From an uncultured Bacteroidales bacterium (GTDB taxonomy: Bacteria; Bacteroidota; Bacteroidia; Bacteroidales; Muribaculaceae), in the NCBI GenBank assembly GCA_902776435.1, contig CACYQB010000001.1, positions 172,988 to 236,987 on the forward strand: DNA of 64,000 bases, read 5' to 3'. Each line of letters opens with the position of its first letter. Positions within the stretch are counted from its first letter, which is position 1. Below are positions 43,478 through 51,266 of the stretch, in pieces. The notes beneath the pieces are model-generated. The model was not told the DNA's origin and did no database searches. It saw only the letters and a program-made list of their open reading frames with translations. Both the position numbers and the translations under genes were made by a program.

Positions 43478-45058
43478 CTACTTGATGACGTTGCCCAGTA
43501 CATCGCGCAGGATCTGGCGTCCTGCTGCGCTGGTGGCGTTCTTCACGGCCCGTCCTGCAGCATCCTTGACGCTTGTATTCTTGCTCTTCTTGCCCGTAAT
43601 GGCATCGGACACGGTCTTGCCCAGGATGGTTGCCAGCGTGCCTGTGACGGCCGTTACAACGGCTTTCCACACCTTAGACCAGATGGTCTTCTCTTTCTTC
43701 TTGGATTTCTCCTCCTTCTCGGCTTCCTTAGCGGCTTCGGCTTCTTCGGCAGCCTTGGCCTCGGCTTCGGCTTCGCGGGCAAACACCTCAAAGACGCTCT
43801 CGCGATCTTGGGCCTCTTTGTATTTGCGGTTGACGTCGCTGCTGGCGTTCATGATGTCGAGACGTTGCCCCTCGGTGATGGCTCCAATCTGGCTAAGCGG
43901 GAAGAGGACTTTGGCGCGTTCTACCATACTGGGCGCACCTTTCTCATCGAGGAAGGAAACCAGCGCTTCGCCAGTTTCCAGGCTCGTGATGGCTTCTTCG
44001 GTCTTGAATTCAGGGTTGGCGCGGAAGGTCTCGGCAGCCACCTTGACGGCTTTCTGGTCGCGTGGCGTGTAGGCACGCAGGGCATGCTGTACCCTATTGC
44101 CTAGTTGCCCCAGGATGACATCGGGAATGTCGGTAGGAAGCTGCGAAATGAAGAAGATGCCCACGCCCTTACTGCGGATGAGGCGGATCACCTGCTCAAT
44201 CTTGTCGGTAAGCGCCTTGCTCGTGTCCTCAAACAACATGTGTGCCTCGTCAAAGAAGAAGACCAGCTTGGGTTTCTCCAGGTCGCCCACCTCGGGAAGT
44301 GTGCTGTAGAGTTCGCTCAGCAGCCACAGCAGGAAGGTGGAATAGAGTTTGGGTTGAAGCATCAATTTGTCGGCGGCGAGCACGCTGAGCACGCCCTTGC
44401 CGTCACGCGTGGCCAGCAGGTCCATGATGTCAAACGAGGGGGTGCCGAAGAACTTGTCCGCACCCTGGTTTTCCAGATGCAGCAATGCGCGCTGGATGGC
44501 TCCGATGCTGGCGGTGGAGACGTTGCCATATTGTGTGGTGTACTCCTTGGCGTGCCTGGACAGCCAGTCGAGAGCTGAGCGCAGGTCTTTCACATCGTCA
44601 AGCAGAACACCCTTCTCGTCAAGGATGCGGTACAGGATGTTAAGCACGCCAGTCTGGGTCTCGTTCAGCCCCAGGATGCGCGCCATCAGGTCTGGGCCCA
44701 TTTCGCCGATGGTGGAGCGCATCGGGATGCCCTGCTCGCCATAAACGTCATAGAACCTGACCGGACAGCCCTCAAAGGTGAGGCTCTCCTGGTCGATGCC
44801 GAACTCCGGCAGCCTTTTCTCGATAAAGCTGGACAGCTTGCCCGGTTGGCTCACGCCCGACAGGTCGCCCTTCATGTCGGCCATGAAGCAGGGCACGCCA
44901 GCCTTGCAGAAGCTCTCGGCAATCACTTGCAGGGTGACTGTCTTACCAGTTCCCGTGGCGCCGGCGATGAGGCCGTGGCGGTTGGCCATGTTGCCCAGGA
45001 TGCTGATGGGGCCGTTAGGCCCGTGGGCGATGTAGAATCCGTTTTCTTGAGTGTACAT
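43478..45058 (-). CDS. HerA-like helicase, DUF853 (YjgR family) ATPase
   Basis: This 526-residue P-loop ATPase has Walker A GATGTGKTVTLQ (about 33-44), Walker B PKLVFFFDEAHMLF (about 265-278) and a conserved FISQLPTDIPDVILGQLGNRVQHALRAYT segment (split here as FISQLPTDIPD and GNRVQHALRA). These fit DUF853/YjgR, relatives of the HerA/FtsK superfamily. The last 110 residues carry a Glu/Ala/Lys-rich coiled coil and a hydrophobic segment (VVTAVTGTLATILGKTVSDAI) that could be membrane-associated. Role unknown; no NurA partner nearby. Confidence 0.9.
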   Translation of the reverse strand: MYTQENGFYIAHGPNGPISILGNMANRHGLIAGATGTGKTVTLQVIAESFCKAGVPCFMADMKGDLSGVSQPGKLSSFIEKRLPEFGIDQESLTFEGCPVRFYDVYGEQGIPMRSTIGEMGPDLMARILGLNETQTGVLNILYRILDEKGVLLDDVKDLRSALDWLSRHAKEYTTQYGNVSTASIGAIQRALLHLENQGADKFFGTPSFDIMDLLATRDGKGVLSVLAADKLMLQPKLYSTFLLWLLSELYSTLPEVGDLEKPKLVFFFDEAHMLFEDTSKALTDKIEQVIRLIRSKGVGIFFISQLPTDIPDVILGQLGNRVQHALRAYTPRDQKAVKVAAETFRANPEFKTEEAITSLETGEALVSFLDEKGAPSMVERAKVLFPLSQIGAITEGQRLDIMNASSDVNRKYKEAQDRESVFEVFAREAEAEAKAAEEAEAAKEAEKEEKSKKKEKTIWSKVWKAVVTAVTGTLATILGKTVSDAITGKKSKNTSVKDAAGRAVKNATSAAGRQILRDVLGNVIK

Positions 45059-45100
45059 GATTGTCTTAGTTATATTGTTGGTTGATGTTTTTGTTGGTCA

Positions 45101-45132
45101 CAAAGTTAGGCTTTTTCCTGCATTAATCCAAA
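45101..45132 (-). promoter_or_regulatory. Promoter of the HerA-like gene
   Basis: TTTG (45129-45132), 20-base spacer, TAACTTTG (45101-45108) on the minus strand. Confidence 0.7.
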
Positions 45133-45243
45133 TCGAGTGAGTAAATACCTTTTTCTTCCGTTTCATTTTTTGCTGGCATGGGGCAGAATGTAACGGTTTT
45201 CTATAGTTGTGCATGCCATTGGTGAAATTTTTTCATATTTTTC

Positions 45244-45275
45244 TTGGTGTGTATTATAAAATGGTTATATATTTG
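45244..45275 (+). promoter_or_regulatory. Promoter of the trp leader and trpB
   Basis: TTG (45244-45246), 21-base spacer, TATATTTG (45268-45275), 25 bases before the leader-peptide ATG. Confidence 0.65.
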
Positions 45276-45299
45276 CGCCATTAACATAAATATGAGAAA

Positions 45300-45359
45300 A
45301 TGACAACAATGATTTCAGCATTCTGGTGGTGGCGTAGCTCAAGATTGAAAAAGTCGTGA
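45300..45359 (+). CDS. trpL: Tryptophan leader peptide (attenuator)
   Basis: A 19-codon ORF reading MTTMISAFWWWRSSRLKKS has three consecutive Trp codons (TGG TGG TGG, 45324-45332) and ends at TGA 45359. It lies between a promoter and an intrinsic terminator, 102 bases before the trpB start. That is the layout of a transcription attenuator: a ribosome stalling at the Trp codons when Trp-tRNA is scarce would alter leader folding and let transcription continue into trpB. The exact antiterminator pairing is not clear by eye; GACC (45367-45370) can pair with GGTC (45406-45409) and GTCGC with GCGAC. Confidence 0.82.
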   Translation: MTTMISAFWWWRSSRLKKS

Positions 45360-45402
45360 GTCGCCTGACCGTGTGGAATCATTAAGATTGCAAAATAGAA
45401 AT

Positions 45403-45434
45403 AAAGGTCTGTCGTTCTTGCGACAGACCTTTTA
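45403..45434 (+). terminator. Attenuator terminator before trpB
   Basis: A perfect 12-bp stem AAAGGTCTGTCG/CGACAGACCTTT with loop TTCTTG, then TTAAATT. It ends 28 bases before the trpB ATG, so it must be read through for trpB expression. Confidence 0.8.
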
Positions 45435-45461
45435 AATTATTAATATAAATACATTACCGAG

Positions 45462-46817
45462 ATGAAACAGAAAAGATTTATTCTTCAAGAGAACGAGTTG
45501 CCTACAGCATGGTATAACATTCAGGCCGACATGCCCATTAAGCCCATGCCCCCTATTCACCCTGCTACCAAGCAACCGCTGGGCGTGGACGACCTGGCAC
45601 ACATCTTCCCGCGTGAGTGCTGCGTCCAGGAACTCGATACCGAGCATGACTTTATTCCTATCCCCGAGGAGGTGCTAGACAAGTATAAATCCTATCGTTC
45701 AACTCCGCTGGTGCGTGCCTACGCGCTGGAAGAAGCGCTCCAGACGCCTGCCCACATCTACTTCAAGAATGAATCGGTCAATCCGCTAGGCTCCCACAAA
45801 ATCAATTCTGCCCTGCCCCAATGCTATTATGCCAAGCAGGAAGGGACAACCAATGTCACCACCGAGACCGGTGCTGGGCAGTGGGGCGCCGCTCTGGCCT
45901 ATGCCGCATCGGTGTTCGGTCTTGAGGCCGCTGTTTATCAGGTGAAAATCTCGATGCAACAGAAACCCTATCGCTCATCCATCATGCGTACCTTTGGCGC
46001 TGCTGTGACAGGTTCGCCGTCGATGTCCACGCGTGCCGGAAAGGACATCATCACGCGTGACCCCCATCATCCTGGCTCGCTGGGAACCGCCATCTCCGAG
46101 GCCGTAGAGCTGGCCACGACAACTCCTAATTGCAAGTATACCTTGGGCTCGGTGCTCAACCATGTGGGCTTGCATCAGACCATTATCGGCCTTGAGGCCG
46201 AGAAGCAGATGACGATGGCTGGCGAATACCCTGACGTGGTGATTGCCTGCTTCGGTGGCGGATCAAACTTTGGCGGCATCGCTTTCCCCTTCATGCGCCA
46301 CAACCTGAAGGACGGCAAGAAGACAGAATTCATCGCTGCAGAGCCCGAGAGTTGCCCGAAACTCACTAGAGGAGAGTTCCGCTATGACTTCGGTGATGAG
46401 GCTGGCTATACTCCCTTGCTGCCCATGTTCACCCTAGGCCATTCCTTCAAGCCCGCTAACATCCATGCCGGCGGCTTGCGCTATCACGGAGCGGGCGTGA
46501 TCATCTCCCAATTGCTCAAGGACGGGCTGATGCACGGTGTTGACATTCCGCAACTCGAGTCCTTTGAGGCCGGAATGCTGTTTGCCCGCACCGAGGGCAT
46601 CATTCCCGCGCCCGAATCGAGCCATGCCATCGCGGCAGCCATCCGTGAAGCCCAGAAATGCAAGCAGACGGGCGAAGAAAAGGTCATCCTGTTCAATCTC
46701 TCGGGACATGGCCTGATTGACATGAGTGCCTATGACCAGTACCTGAATGGAGACTTGATCAACTACAGGGTTTCGGACCAAGACATTGAGCAGACACTCA
46801 AGAGCGTACCTGAGTGA
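45462..46817 (+). CDS. trpB: Tryptophan synthase beta chain, TrpB2 type
   Basis: This 451-residue PLP enzyme joins indole and serine to make tryptophan. PLP-site motif LGSHKINSA (Lys about residue 112), ETGAGQWGAALAYA, and the phosphate-binding CFGGGSNFGGIAFPF are present. Its length (about 450 against about 395 for TrpB1) and the extended N-terminus identify the TrpB2 group, which usually works without TrpA and may salvage free indole. It is a lone gene here; no other trp genes are in the window. The attenuator upstream shows control by tryptophan supply. Confidence 0.95.
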   Translation: MKQKRFILQENELPTAWYNIQADMPIKPMPPIHPATKQPLGVDDLAHIFPRECCVQELDTEHDFIPIPEEVLDKYKSYRSTPLVRAYALEEALQTPAHIYFKNESVNPLGSHKINSALPQCYYAKQEGTTNVTTETGAGQWGAALAYAASVFGLEAAVYQVKISMQQKPYRSSIMRTFGAAVTGSPSMSTRAGKDIITRDPHHPGSLGTAISEAVELATTTPNCKYTLGSVLNHVGLHQTIIGLEAEKQMTMAGEYPDVVIACFGGGSNFGGIAFPFMRHNLKDGKKTEFIAAEPESCPKLTRGEFRYDFGDEAGYTPLLPMFTLGHSFKPANIHAGGLRYHGAGVIISQLLKDGLMHGVDIPQLESFEAGMLFARTEGIIPAPESSHAIAAAIREAQKCKQTGEEKVILFNLSGHGLIDMSAYDQYLNGDLINYRVSDQDIEQTLKSVPE

Positions 46818-46848
46818 GAAAATCATCATAATCCATAAAAGATGCACT

Positions 46849-46877
46849 GGAGGGCGGAAGTTATTTTTCCGCCCTTC
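46849..46877 (+). terminator. Hairpin after trpB
   Basis: AGGGCGGAA/TTCCGCCCT hairpin about 30 bases after the trpB stop. The T tract is weak (TTCATTG). Confidence 0.55.
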
Positions 46878-46878
46878 A

Positions 46879-46911
46879 TTGTGTCGTTATGGACGGGAAA
46901 TTGTACCTTTG
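46879..46911 (+). promoter_or_regulatory. Promoter of the fucose-type cluster, upstream of the repeat element
   Basis: TTG (46879-46881), 22-base spacer, TACCTTTG (46904-46911). Transcription would start just before the inverted-repeat element. Confidence 0.55.
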
Positions 46912-46934
46912 TCGATAGAAACTTAAAAATAACA

Positions 46935-47130
46935 TGAATTCGACGAAAATAAAGTACTGATGCTCAGCACCCCCTCTTGGATAAGAGGGGGCTGGGGGGC
47001 GTCGATGACACAAAATGCGGGTCCCGTCACAGTAGCATCAACGCCCCTGCCCTTTGGGCACCCCCTCTAATCTTAGAGGGGGAGTGGCTAACGCATTGAA
47101 TCACAATATATGGCTTTTCGTCGAACTCGC
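46935..47130 (-). repeat. About 195-bp inverted-repeat element, copy 2
   Basis: Same core as 7643-7835 but inverted. Outer ends GAATTCGACGAAAA (46936-46949) and its near-complement (47115-47128) are also conserved. It lies between a TACCTTTG promoter and the ATG at 47157, mirroring copy 1. Confidence 0.8.
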
Positions 47131-47156
47131 GTGTAATTGAATTGACGACAGTGAGC

Positions 47157-48317
47157 ATGAAAAAGGTTTTTGTGTCGGGCTGCTATGACCTGTTGCATTC
47201 AGGTCATGTGGAGTTTTTCAGGCAGGCATCGCAATATGGTGACCTGTATGTGGGCATCGGCAGCGATAGTACCATAGAGCGGTTGAAGGGCCATAAGACG
47301 CTTTACAGCGAGCGTGAGCGCCTGTTCATGGTGCGTGCCATCCGCTATGTCAAGGAGGCTTACATCAACCAGGGTGACGGTATGCTGGATTTCTTGCCGA
47401 CGCTCGACCTCGTGCACCCCGATTGTCTGGTGGTGAACGAGGACGGTGACCGCGAGGAGAAGCGTCAGCTGTGCCGTGAACGCGGCATGGAATATATTGT
47501 GCTTCCGCGTGTCCCTGCCGAGGGCCTTGATGCCCGTTCCAGTACTGCCCTCAAGCAGACCACTTCCCTATTGCCCACCCGCTTGGACCTTGCCGGTACC
47601 TGGATTGACCAGCCCTACGTGTCGTGTCATGCACCAGGTTGGGCGCTGACCATCTCGCTGGAACCCACGTTTGAGGTGCGTGAACGCTGTGGTCTGTCTA
47701 CGAGCACGCGCAACGTCATCAAGAGCGTCTGGCCCTATCGGCTGCCCGATATGGACCCCGAGATGCTGGCGCGTCTGGTCTTCTGCCTTGAGAATTCCCC
47801 TGAGCGAAGCGACGGCATCATCAGCGGTGCCCAGGATGCCATTGGTATCTGCGTGCCAGGTCTGGCCAGGCATTATTATAATGGCCATTTCTGGCCCGAG
47901 AAGGTGGAATATACCCAAGATCCCGTCGTGCTGGGCTGGCTCGAGGAGCACTTGTGCATGATTCCCATGTTCCCGCGCCGTCCTGACTGCAACGTGCTGG
48001 AGGGTAAGGATATCACTCCCGTTAAGGTGAGGGCGCTGGCTGCTGCTGCCGATCAGTGTTGGGAGGCCATCCAGCGCAGGGATTTGGATGGTTTTGCCGC
48101 GGCCTACAAGGCTTCATTTGAGGCTCAGGTGGCAATGTTCCCCGCGATGATACAGCCTGGCGTGCAGGACTACATCGACCGCTATAGCGCCAAGCCAGGT
48201 GTGCTGGCATGGAAGATGCCTGGAGCGGGCGGAGGCGGCTATCTGGCTCTGGTTTGCCAGTACAGGGCTCATTTCCCTGATGGCGCCATTACCCTCACCA
48301 TCCGCCGTGGCGTGTAA
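47157..48317 (+). CDS. Cytidylyltransferase fused to a GHMP-kinase-like domain
   Basis: This 386-residue two-domain protein has residues 1-135 as a nucleotidyltransferase of the cytidylyltransferase type, with GCYDLLHSGH (HxGH at 14-17) and the second motif ARSSTALK (about 126-133). Residues about 143-386 begin LDLAGTWIDQP, like GHMP sugar kinases (RIDLAGGWTDQP form), contain SGAQDAIGICVPG (about 223) and end with KMPGAGGGGYLALV (353-366), the GHMP motif 3. The usual GHMP ATP-binding PxGxGLGSS loop is not seen, so kinase activity is doubtful. It is followed by a mutarotase and fucP, suggesting fucose or related sugar activation. Function is inferred. Start at ATG 47157. Confidence 0.8.
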   Translation: MKKVFVSGCYDLLHSGHVEFFRQASQYGDLYVGIGSDSTIERLKGHKTLYSERERLFMVRAIRYVKEAYINQGDGMLDFLPTLDLVHPDCLVVNEDGDREEKRQLCRERGMEYIVLPRVPAEGLDARSSTALKQTTSLLPTRLDLAGTWIDQPYVSCHAPGWALTISLEPTFEVRERCGLSTSTRNVIKSVWPYRLPDMDPEMLARLVFCLENSPERSDGIISGAQDAIGICVPGLARHYYNGHFWPEKVEYTQDPVVLGWLEEHLCMIPMFPRRPDCNVLEGKDITPVKVRALAAAADQCWEAIQRRDLDGFAAAYKASFEAQVAMFPAMIQPGVQDYIDRYSAKPGVLAWKMPGAGGGGYLALVCQYRAHFPDGAITLTIRRGV

Positions 48318-48331
48318 AATCTGTAATTTCC

Positions 48332-48372
48332 ATATTTTCCGTTTCATCCGTTATAACCGTTATATCCGTCAT
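48332..48372 (+). repeat. 9-bp tandem repeats before the mutarotase gene
   Basis: ATCCGTTAT, AACCGTTAT and ATCCGTCAT follow one another, ending at the ATG of the mutarotase gene. They fill most of the 55-base gap in the operon. Confidence 0.6.
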
Positions 48373-48705
48373 ATGAAGCGCTATTGCCAAACCCTTGAAT
48401 TGCGGGACGACCGCGAGTTGATAGAGAAATACGTTGAGGCTCATGCCCATGTGTGGCCAGAGATACAGGAGGGCATCCGCAGTGTGGGCATCCTCGACAT
48501 GCAGATTTATATTCACGGCAACCGCCTGTTCATGATCTGTGACACGGTCGATGAATTTGACTGGGAGAAGGACAATGCCCGCTTGGCGGCCCTACCCCGT
48601 CAAGCCGAGTGGGAGGCCTATGTGGCACAATTTCAGGGTTGTGACCCCAATGCGCCCTCGACCGCAAAGTGGCAACTCATGGAGAGGATATTCAAGCTGG
48701 GCTAG
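48373..48705 (+). CDS. L-rhamnose/L-fucose mutarotase (DUF718)
   Basis: This 110-residue protein matches the RhaM/DUF718 fold family that interconverts alpha and beta anomers of L-rhamnose or L-fucose: MKRYCQTLELRDD at the start, HAHVWPEIQEGIRSVGILDM (catalytic His about 24-26) and the C-terminal MERIFKLG. Placement just before fucP argues for L-fucose as substrate. Start at ATG 48373; the ORF runs upstream through the end of the previous gene but the family length supports this start. Confidence 0.88.
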   Translation: MKRYCQTLELRDDRELIEKYVEAHAHVWPEIQEGIRSVGILDMQIYIHGNRLFMICDTVDEFDWEKDNARLAALPRQAEWEAYVAQFQGCDPNAPSTAKWQLMERIFKLG

Positions 48706-48736
48706 GCTTTGGCATTAAGATATATTTTTAAGAACT

Positions 48737-50065
48737 ATGAATGGCGAAAAGAAATCCCGACTGCTGGTGACGCGTGAAGGCGTGAGTTATGTGCTTCCCT
48801 TTATCGTGGTGACCTGTTGCTTTGCCCTGTGGGGCTTTGCCAACGATATCACTAACCCGATGGTGAAGGCTTTTTCCAAGATTTTCCGCATGAGTGTGAC
48901 CGATGGCACGCTGGTCCAGGTGGCTTTCTACGGGGGCTACTTCTGCATGGCGTTGCCGGCTGCGCTGTTCATCCGCCGCCACTCGTTCCGCAGCGGTATC
49001 GTGATGGGATTGGCGCTGTATGCCCTGGGTGTGCTGCTGTTCATCCCAGCGCGTACTATGGGCAGTTTCGCTCCCTTTCTGGTGGCCTATTTCATCCTCA
49101 CGTGTGGCCTGTCATTCCTTGAGACTACAGCCAACCCCTATATCCTGCTCATGGGCGATCCTGAGACGGCGACACGCCGCTTGAACTTCGCCCAGTCGTT
49201 CAACCCTGTCGGGTCGCTGACAGGCATGGTGGTAGCCATGAATTTTATCCAGGCGCGCTTGTCGCCGCTGGATACCGCGCAGCGGGCTTTGCTCGATGAT
49301 GCCCAGTTCGAGGCGTTAAAACAGAGTGACCTTGGGGTGCTGGTGCACCCTTATGCGCTACTCGGTGTGGTCATCGTTGTGTTACTGGTCATCATGCTGC
49401 TTGTGCCAGTTCCTGTCGTGCGTAACACCTCACACGAGAAGCGTTCTCCTCTATGGCCTGCCGTCAAGCGCCTGTGGGCCAATAAGTCTTATCGCAGTGG
49501 CGTGGTGGCGCAGTTCTTCTATGTGGGCGCCCAGATCACCTGCTGGACATTCATCATCCAGTATGGTACCCGTGTCTTCATGGCCGAGGGTATGGGCGAA
49601 CAGGCTGCCGAGGTACTCTCGCAGCGCTATAACATCGTGGCGATGGTGCTGTTCTGCGTGATGCGCTTCGTGGGCGTCTATCTAATGAAATATGTCAAGC
49701 CGGGACGGCTGATGGCCATTTTAGCTGCCATAGCTATCCTGTTGCTGGTGGGCGTGATTGTGGTGGGTGGCCGCACGGGCATGTGCTGTCTGGTAGCGGT
49801 ATCGGCCTGCATGAGCGTAATGTTCCCCACAATCTATGGTCTGGCGTTGGGCGGAGTCAAGGAGGACACCGAGGTCGGGTCGGCTGGTTTGATTATGGCC
49901 ATCCTGGGCGGCAGCTTGTTGCCAGCTCTTCAAGCCATGCTGATCGACAGCAACGTGAAGGTCATGCCCGCTGTGAACTTGTCGTTTGTGGTACCTCTGA
50001 TTTGTTTCATCGTCGTGCTGTGGTACGGCATGTTGCACGCCAAGCCTTTCAATCAACAGGAATAA
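48737..50065 (+). CDS. fucP: L-fucose:H+ symporter, FucP family
   Basis: A 442-residue major facilitator with 12 predicted membrane helices. It shows FucP family sequences CCFALWGFANDITNPMVKAF (about 26-45), QVAFYGGYFCMALPAALF, LGLSFLETTANPYILLMGDP-like ETTANPYILLMGDPE (about 130) and RRLNFAQSFNPVGS. It imports L-fucose or a related sugar with protons. It closes the cluster with the mutarotase and the cytidylyltransferase fusion. No fucose isomerase, kinase or aldolase is in the window, so the downstream pathway is elsewhere. Confidence 0.93.
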   Translation: MNGEKKSRLLVTREGVSYVLPFIVVTCCFALWGFANDITNPMVKAFSKIFRMSVTDGTLVQVAFYGGYFCMALPAALFIRRHSFRSGIVMGLALYALGVLLFIPARTMGSFAPFLVAYFILTCGLSFLETTANPYILLMGDPETATRRLNFAQSFNPVGSLTGMVVAMNFIQARLSPLDTAQRALLDDAQFEALKQSDLGVLVHPYALLGVVIVVLLVIMLLVPVPVVRNTSHEKRSPLWPAVKRLWANKSYRSGVVAQFFYVGAQITCWTFIIQYGTRVFMAEGMGEQAAEVLSQRYNIVAMVLFCVMRFVGVYLMKYVKPGRLMAILAAIAILLLVGVIVVGGRTGMCCLVAVSACMSVMFPTIYGLALGGVKEDTEVGSAGLIMAILGGSLLPALQAMLIDSNVKVMPAVNLSFVVPLICFIVVLWYGMLHAKPFNQQE

Positions 50066-50083
50066 CTATATTTAGCAAGTAGG

Positions 50084-50160
50084 AACGCTCGCTGCGCTCG
50101 CGAGAAATCAAACAAAACATAAATAAAATTATTCTTTGATTTCTTGCGAGCAATAAAACG
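50084..50160. repeat. Inverted repeat GAGAAATCAAA/TTTGATTTCT after fucP
   Basis: GCTCGCGAGAAATCAAA (about 50093-50109) and TTTGATTTCTTGCGAGC flank about 25 AT-rich bases. The same GAGAAATYAA half appears before the lytic transglycosylase gene and before glnA. Confidence 0.65.
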
Positions 50161-50200
50161 TGTGAGCTATCGCAGCGGCTGATCTTTCTCTTACAGTTTC

Positions 50201-50229
50201 TTGTCATCTGGATTGTCTGTTTAAATTTG
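50201..50229 (+). promoter_or_regulatory. Promoter of the small dockerin protein gene
   Basis: TTG (50201-50203), 18-base spacer, TAAATTTG (50222-50229). Confidence 0.7.
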
Positions 50230-50284
50230 GATGTTTGCGGTAAATGGATTATTTTTGTGCCACAATCATTGACCAACCATTATT

Positions 50285-50968
50285 ATGAAACGATTCATCT
50301 TCACGATTCTCATTACCCTTGTGGTGTCACTGACGGTTGCGGCTCAGGAACTGCCCCAATTCATTTACCCAAGCTATGCGGAATGGATCTATAATGATAA
50401 ACCCGTTACTGCTGATGTTTTCTCGAGAGGAGCAGCCATCTATGTGAACAGCCAGAATCAGGCCCTCATGCTCATTTCGCCATACTTCTCATGCCAGGGC
50501 ATTGACAGTATCGCAGCGACCATCAAATGGAGGTCCGAAAGCAGCGAAATCGGCCTGACCATTGCCATTGATGACGGCCTGGATACCCCCCTCGATTCCA
50601 TCCACATCATGCCTTCATCTTCAGGCATCATGCAAACTCTCAACGGCACGATTGTCGTTCCTGCAGGCGTGACGACAGCAAGGTTGCGTTTTGTATCGTG
50701 GGACGCCAATAACTCCAACGGAGGCACCATCAAGACGGTACAACTCCAGGCCATCACAGGAACTACACCCCCTGATGATCCTACTATCAAGGGTGACGTG
50801 GACGGCAACGGCAAGGTGGATATCGCCGATGTGACTGCCCTGATCGACAGCCTGCTCGCCGATAATTCAAGTGCCGACCCGTCGGTTGCCGACCTGGACA
50901 ACGACGGCAAGGTCACCATCGCCGACGTGACCGCCCTCATCGATAAGTTACTATCAGGCAATCATTAA
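50285..50968 (+). CDS. Small secreted protein with dockerin-like module
   Basis: This 227-residue protein has a signal peptide (MKRFIFTILITLVVSLTVAAQ). A beta-rich domain of about 130 residues follows (FIYPSYAEWIYNDKPVTADV onward, with IDSIAATIKWRSESSEIGL), similar in style to carbohydrate-binding-like jelly rolls but unassigned. Two dockerin-like EF-hand repeats end the protein (GDVDGNGKVDIADVTALIDSLL and ADLDNDGKVTIADVTALIDK, about 172-225). It is monocistronic behind a good promoter. The dockerin module is the same type as in three other proteins of this window. Confidence 0.82.
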   Translation: MKRFIFTILITLVVSLTVAAQELPQFIYPSYAEWIYNDKPVTADVFSRGAAIYVNSQNQALMLISPYFSCQGIDSIAATIKWRSESSEIGLTIAIDDGLDTPLDSIHIMPSSSGIMQTLNGTIVVPAGVTTARLRFVSWDANNSNGGTIKTVQLQAITGTTPPDDPTIKGDVDGNGKVDIADVTALIDSLLADNSSADPSVADLDNDGKVTIADVTALIDKLLSGNH

Positions 50969-51087
50969 TTGATCTGCGCCTCTTTCTCGTCCGTTGCGTT
51001 CCGCACGTTCATGCGATACAAATAATCCACGCCTGTAATTAAGAATCGTGCTGGCGCACGAGAAATCAAGAAAAATAATAAAAGATA

Positions 51088-51213
51088 TTTTTCTTGCCAT
51101 TATGCTCGACTTGCACTACCGTTGCCTTTCGGCGAAGGTAGGCTGCGCCTCGACAATGCAAGAAAAAAACGATTTTTCTTGGCATTGTGCTCGACTTGCA
51201 CTACCTTTGTCCC
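51088..51213 (+). repeat. Triplicated promoter module upstream of glnA
   Basis: Two direct copies of a roughly 40-base unit (51088-51127 and 51173-51213, sharing TTTTTCTTG and CTCGACTTGCACTACC) flank an inverted copy (51131-51168). Only the last copy keeps an intact TACCTTTG (51202-51209); the first reads TACCGTTG. Confidence 0.7.
51179..51209 (+). promoter_or_regulatory. Promoter of glnA
   Basis: TTG (51179-51181), 20-base spacer, TACCTTTG (51202-51209), within the last copy of the repeated module. Confidence 0.65.
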
Positions 51214-51266
51214 AAACTAAAAACCATTAATTAACCTGCTAATCAGCTATTGGTGTTGAACTGGTA

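Noticed and set aside
47157-48317. Calling the fusion gene hldE (heptose kinase/adenylyltransferase) or fkp
   Set aside because: The kinase part is GHMP-like, not PfkB-like as in HldE, and the nucleotidyltransferase is of the HxGH type, not the Fkp guanylyltransferase type.
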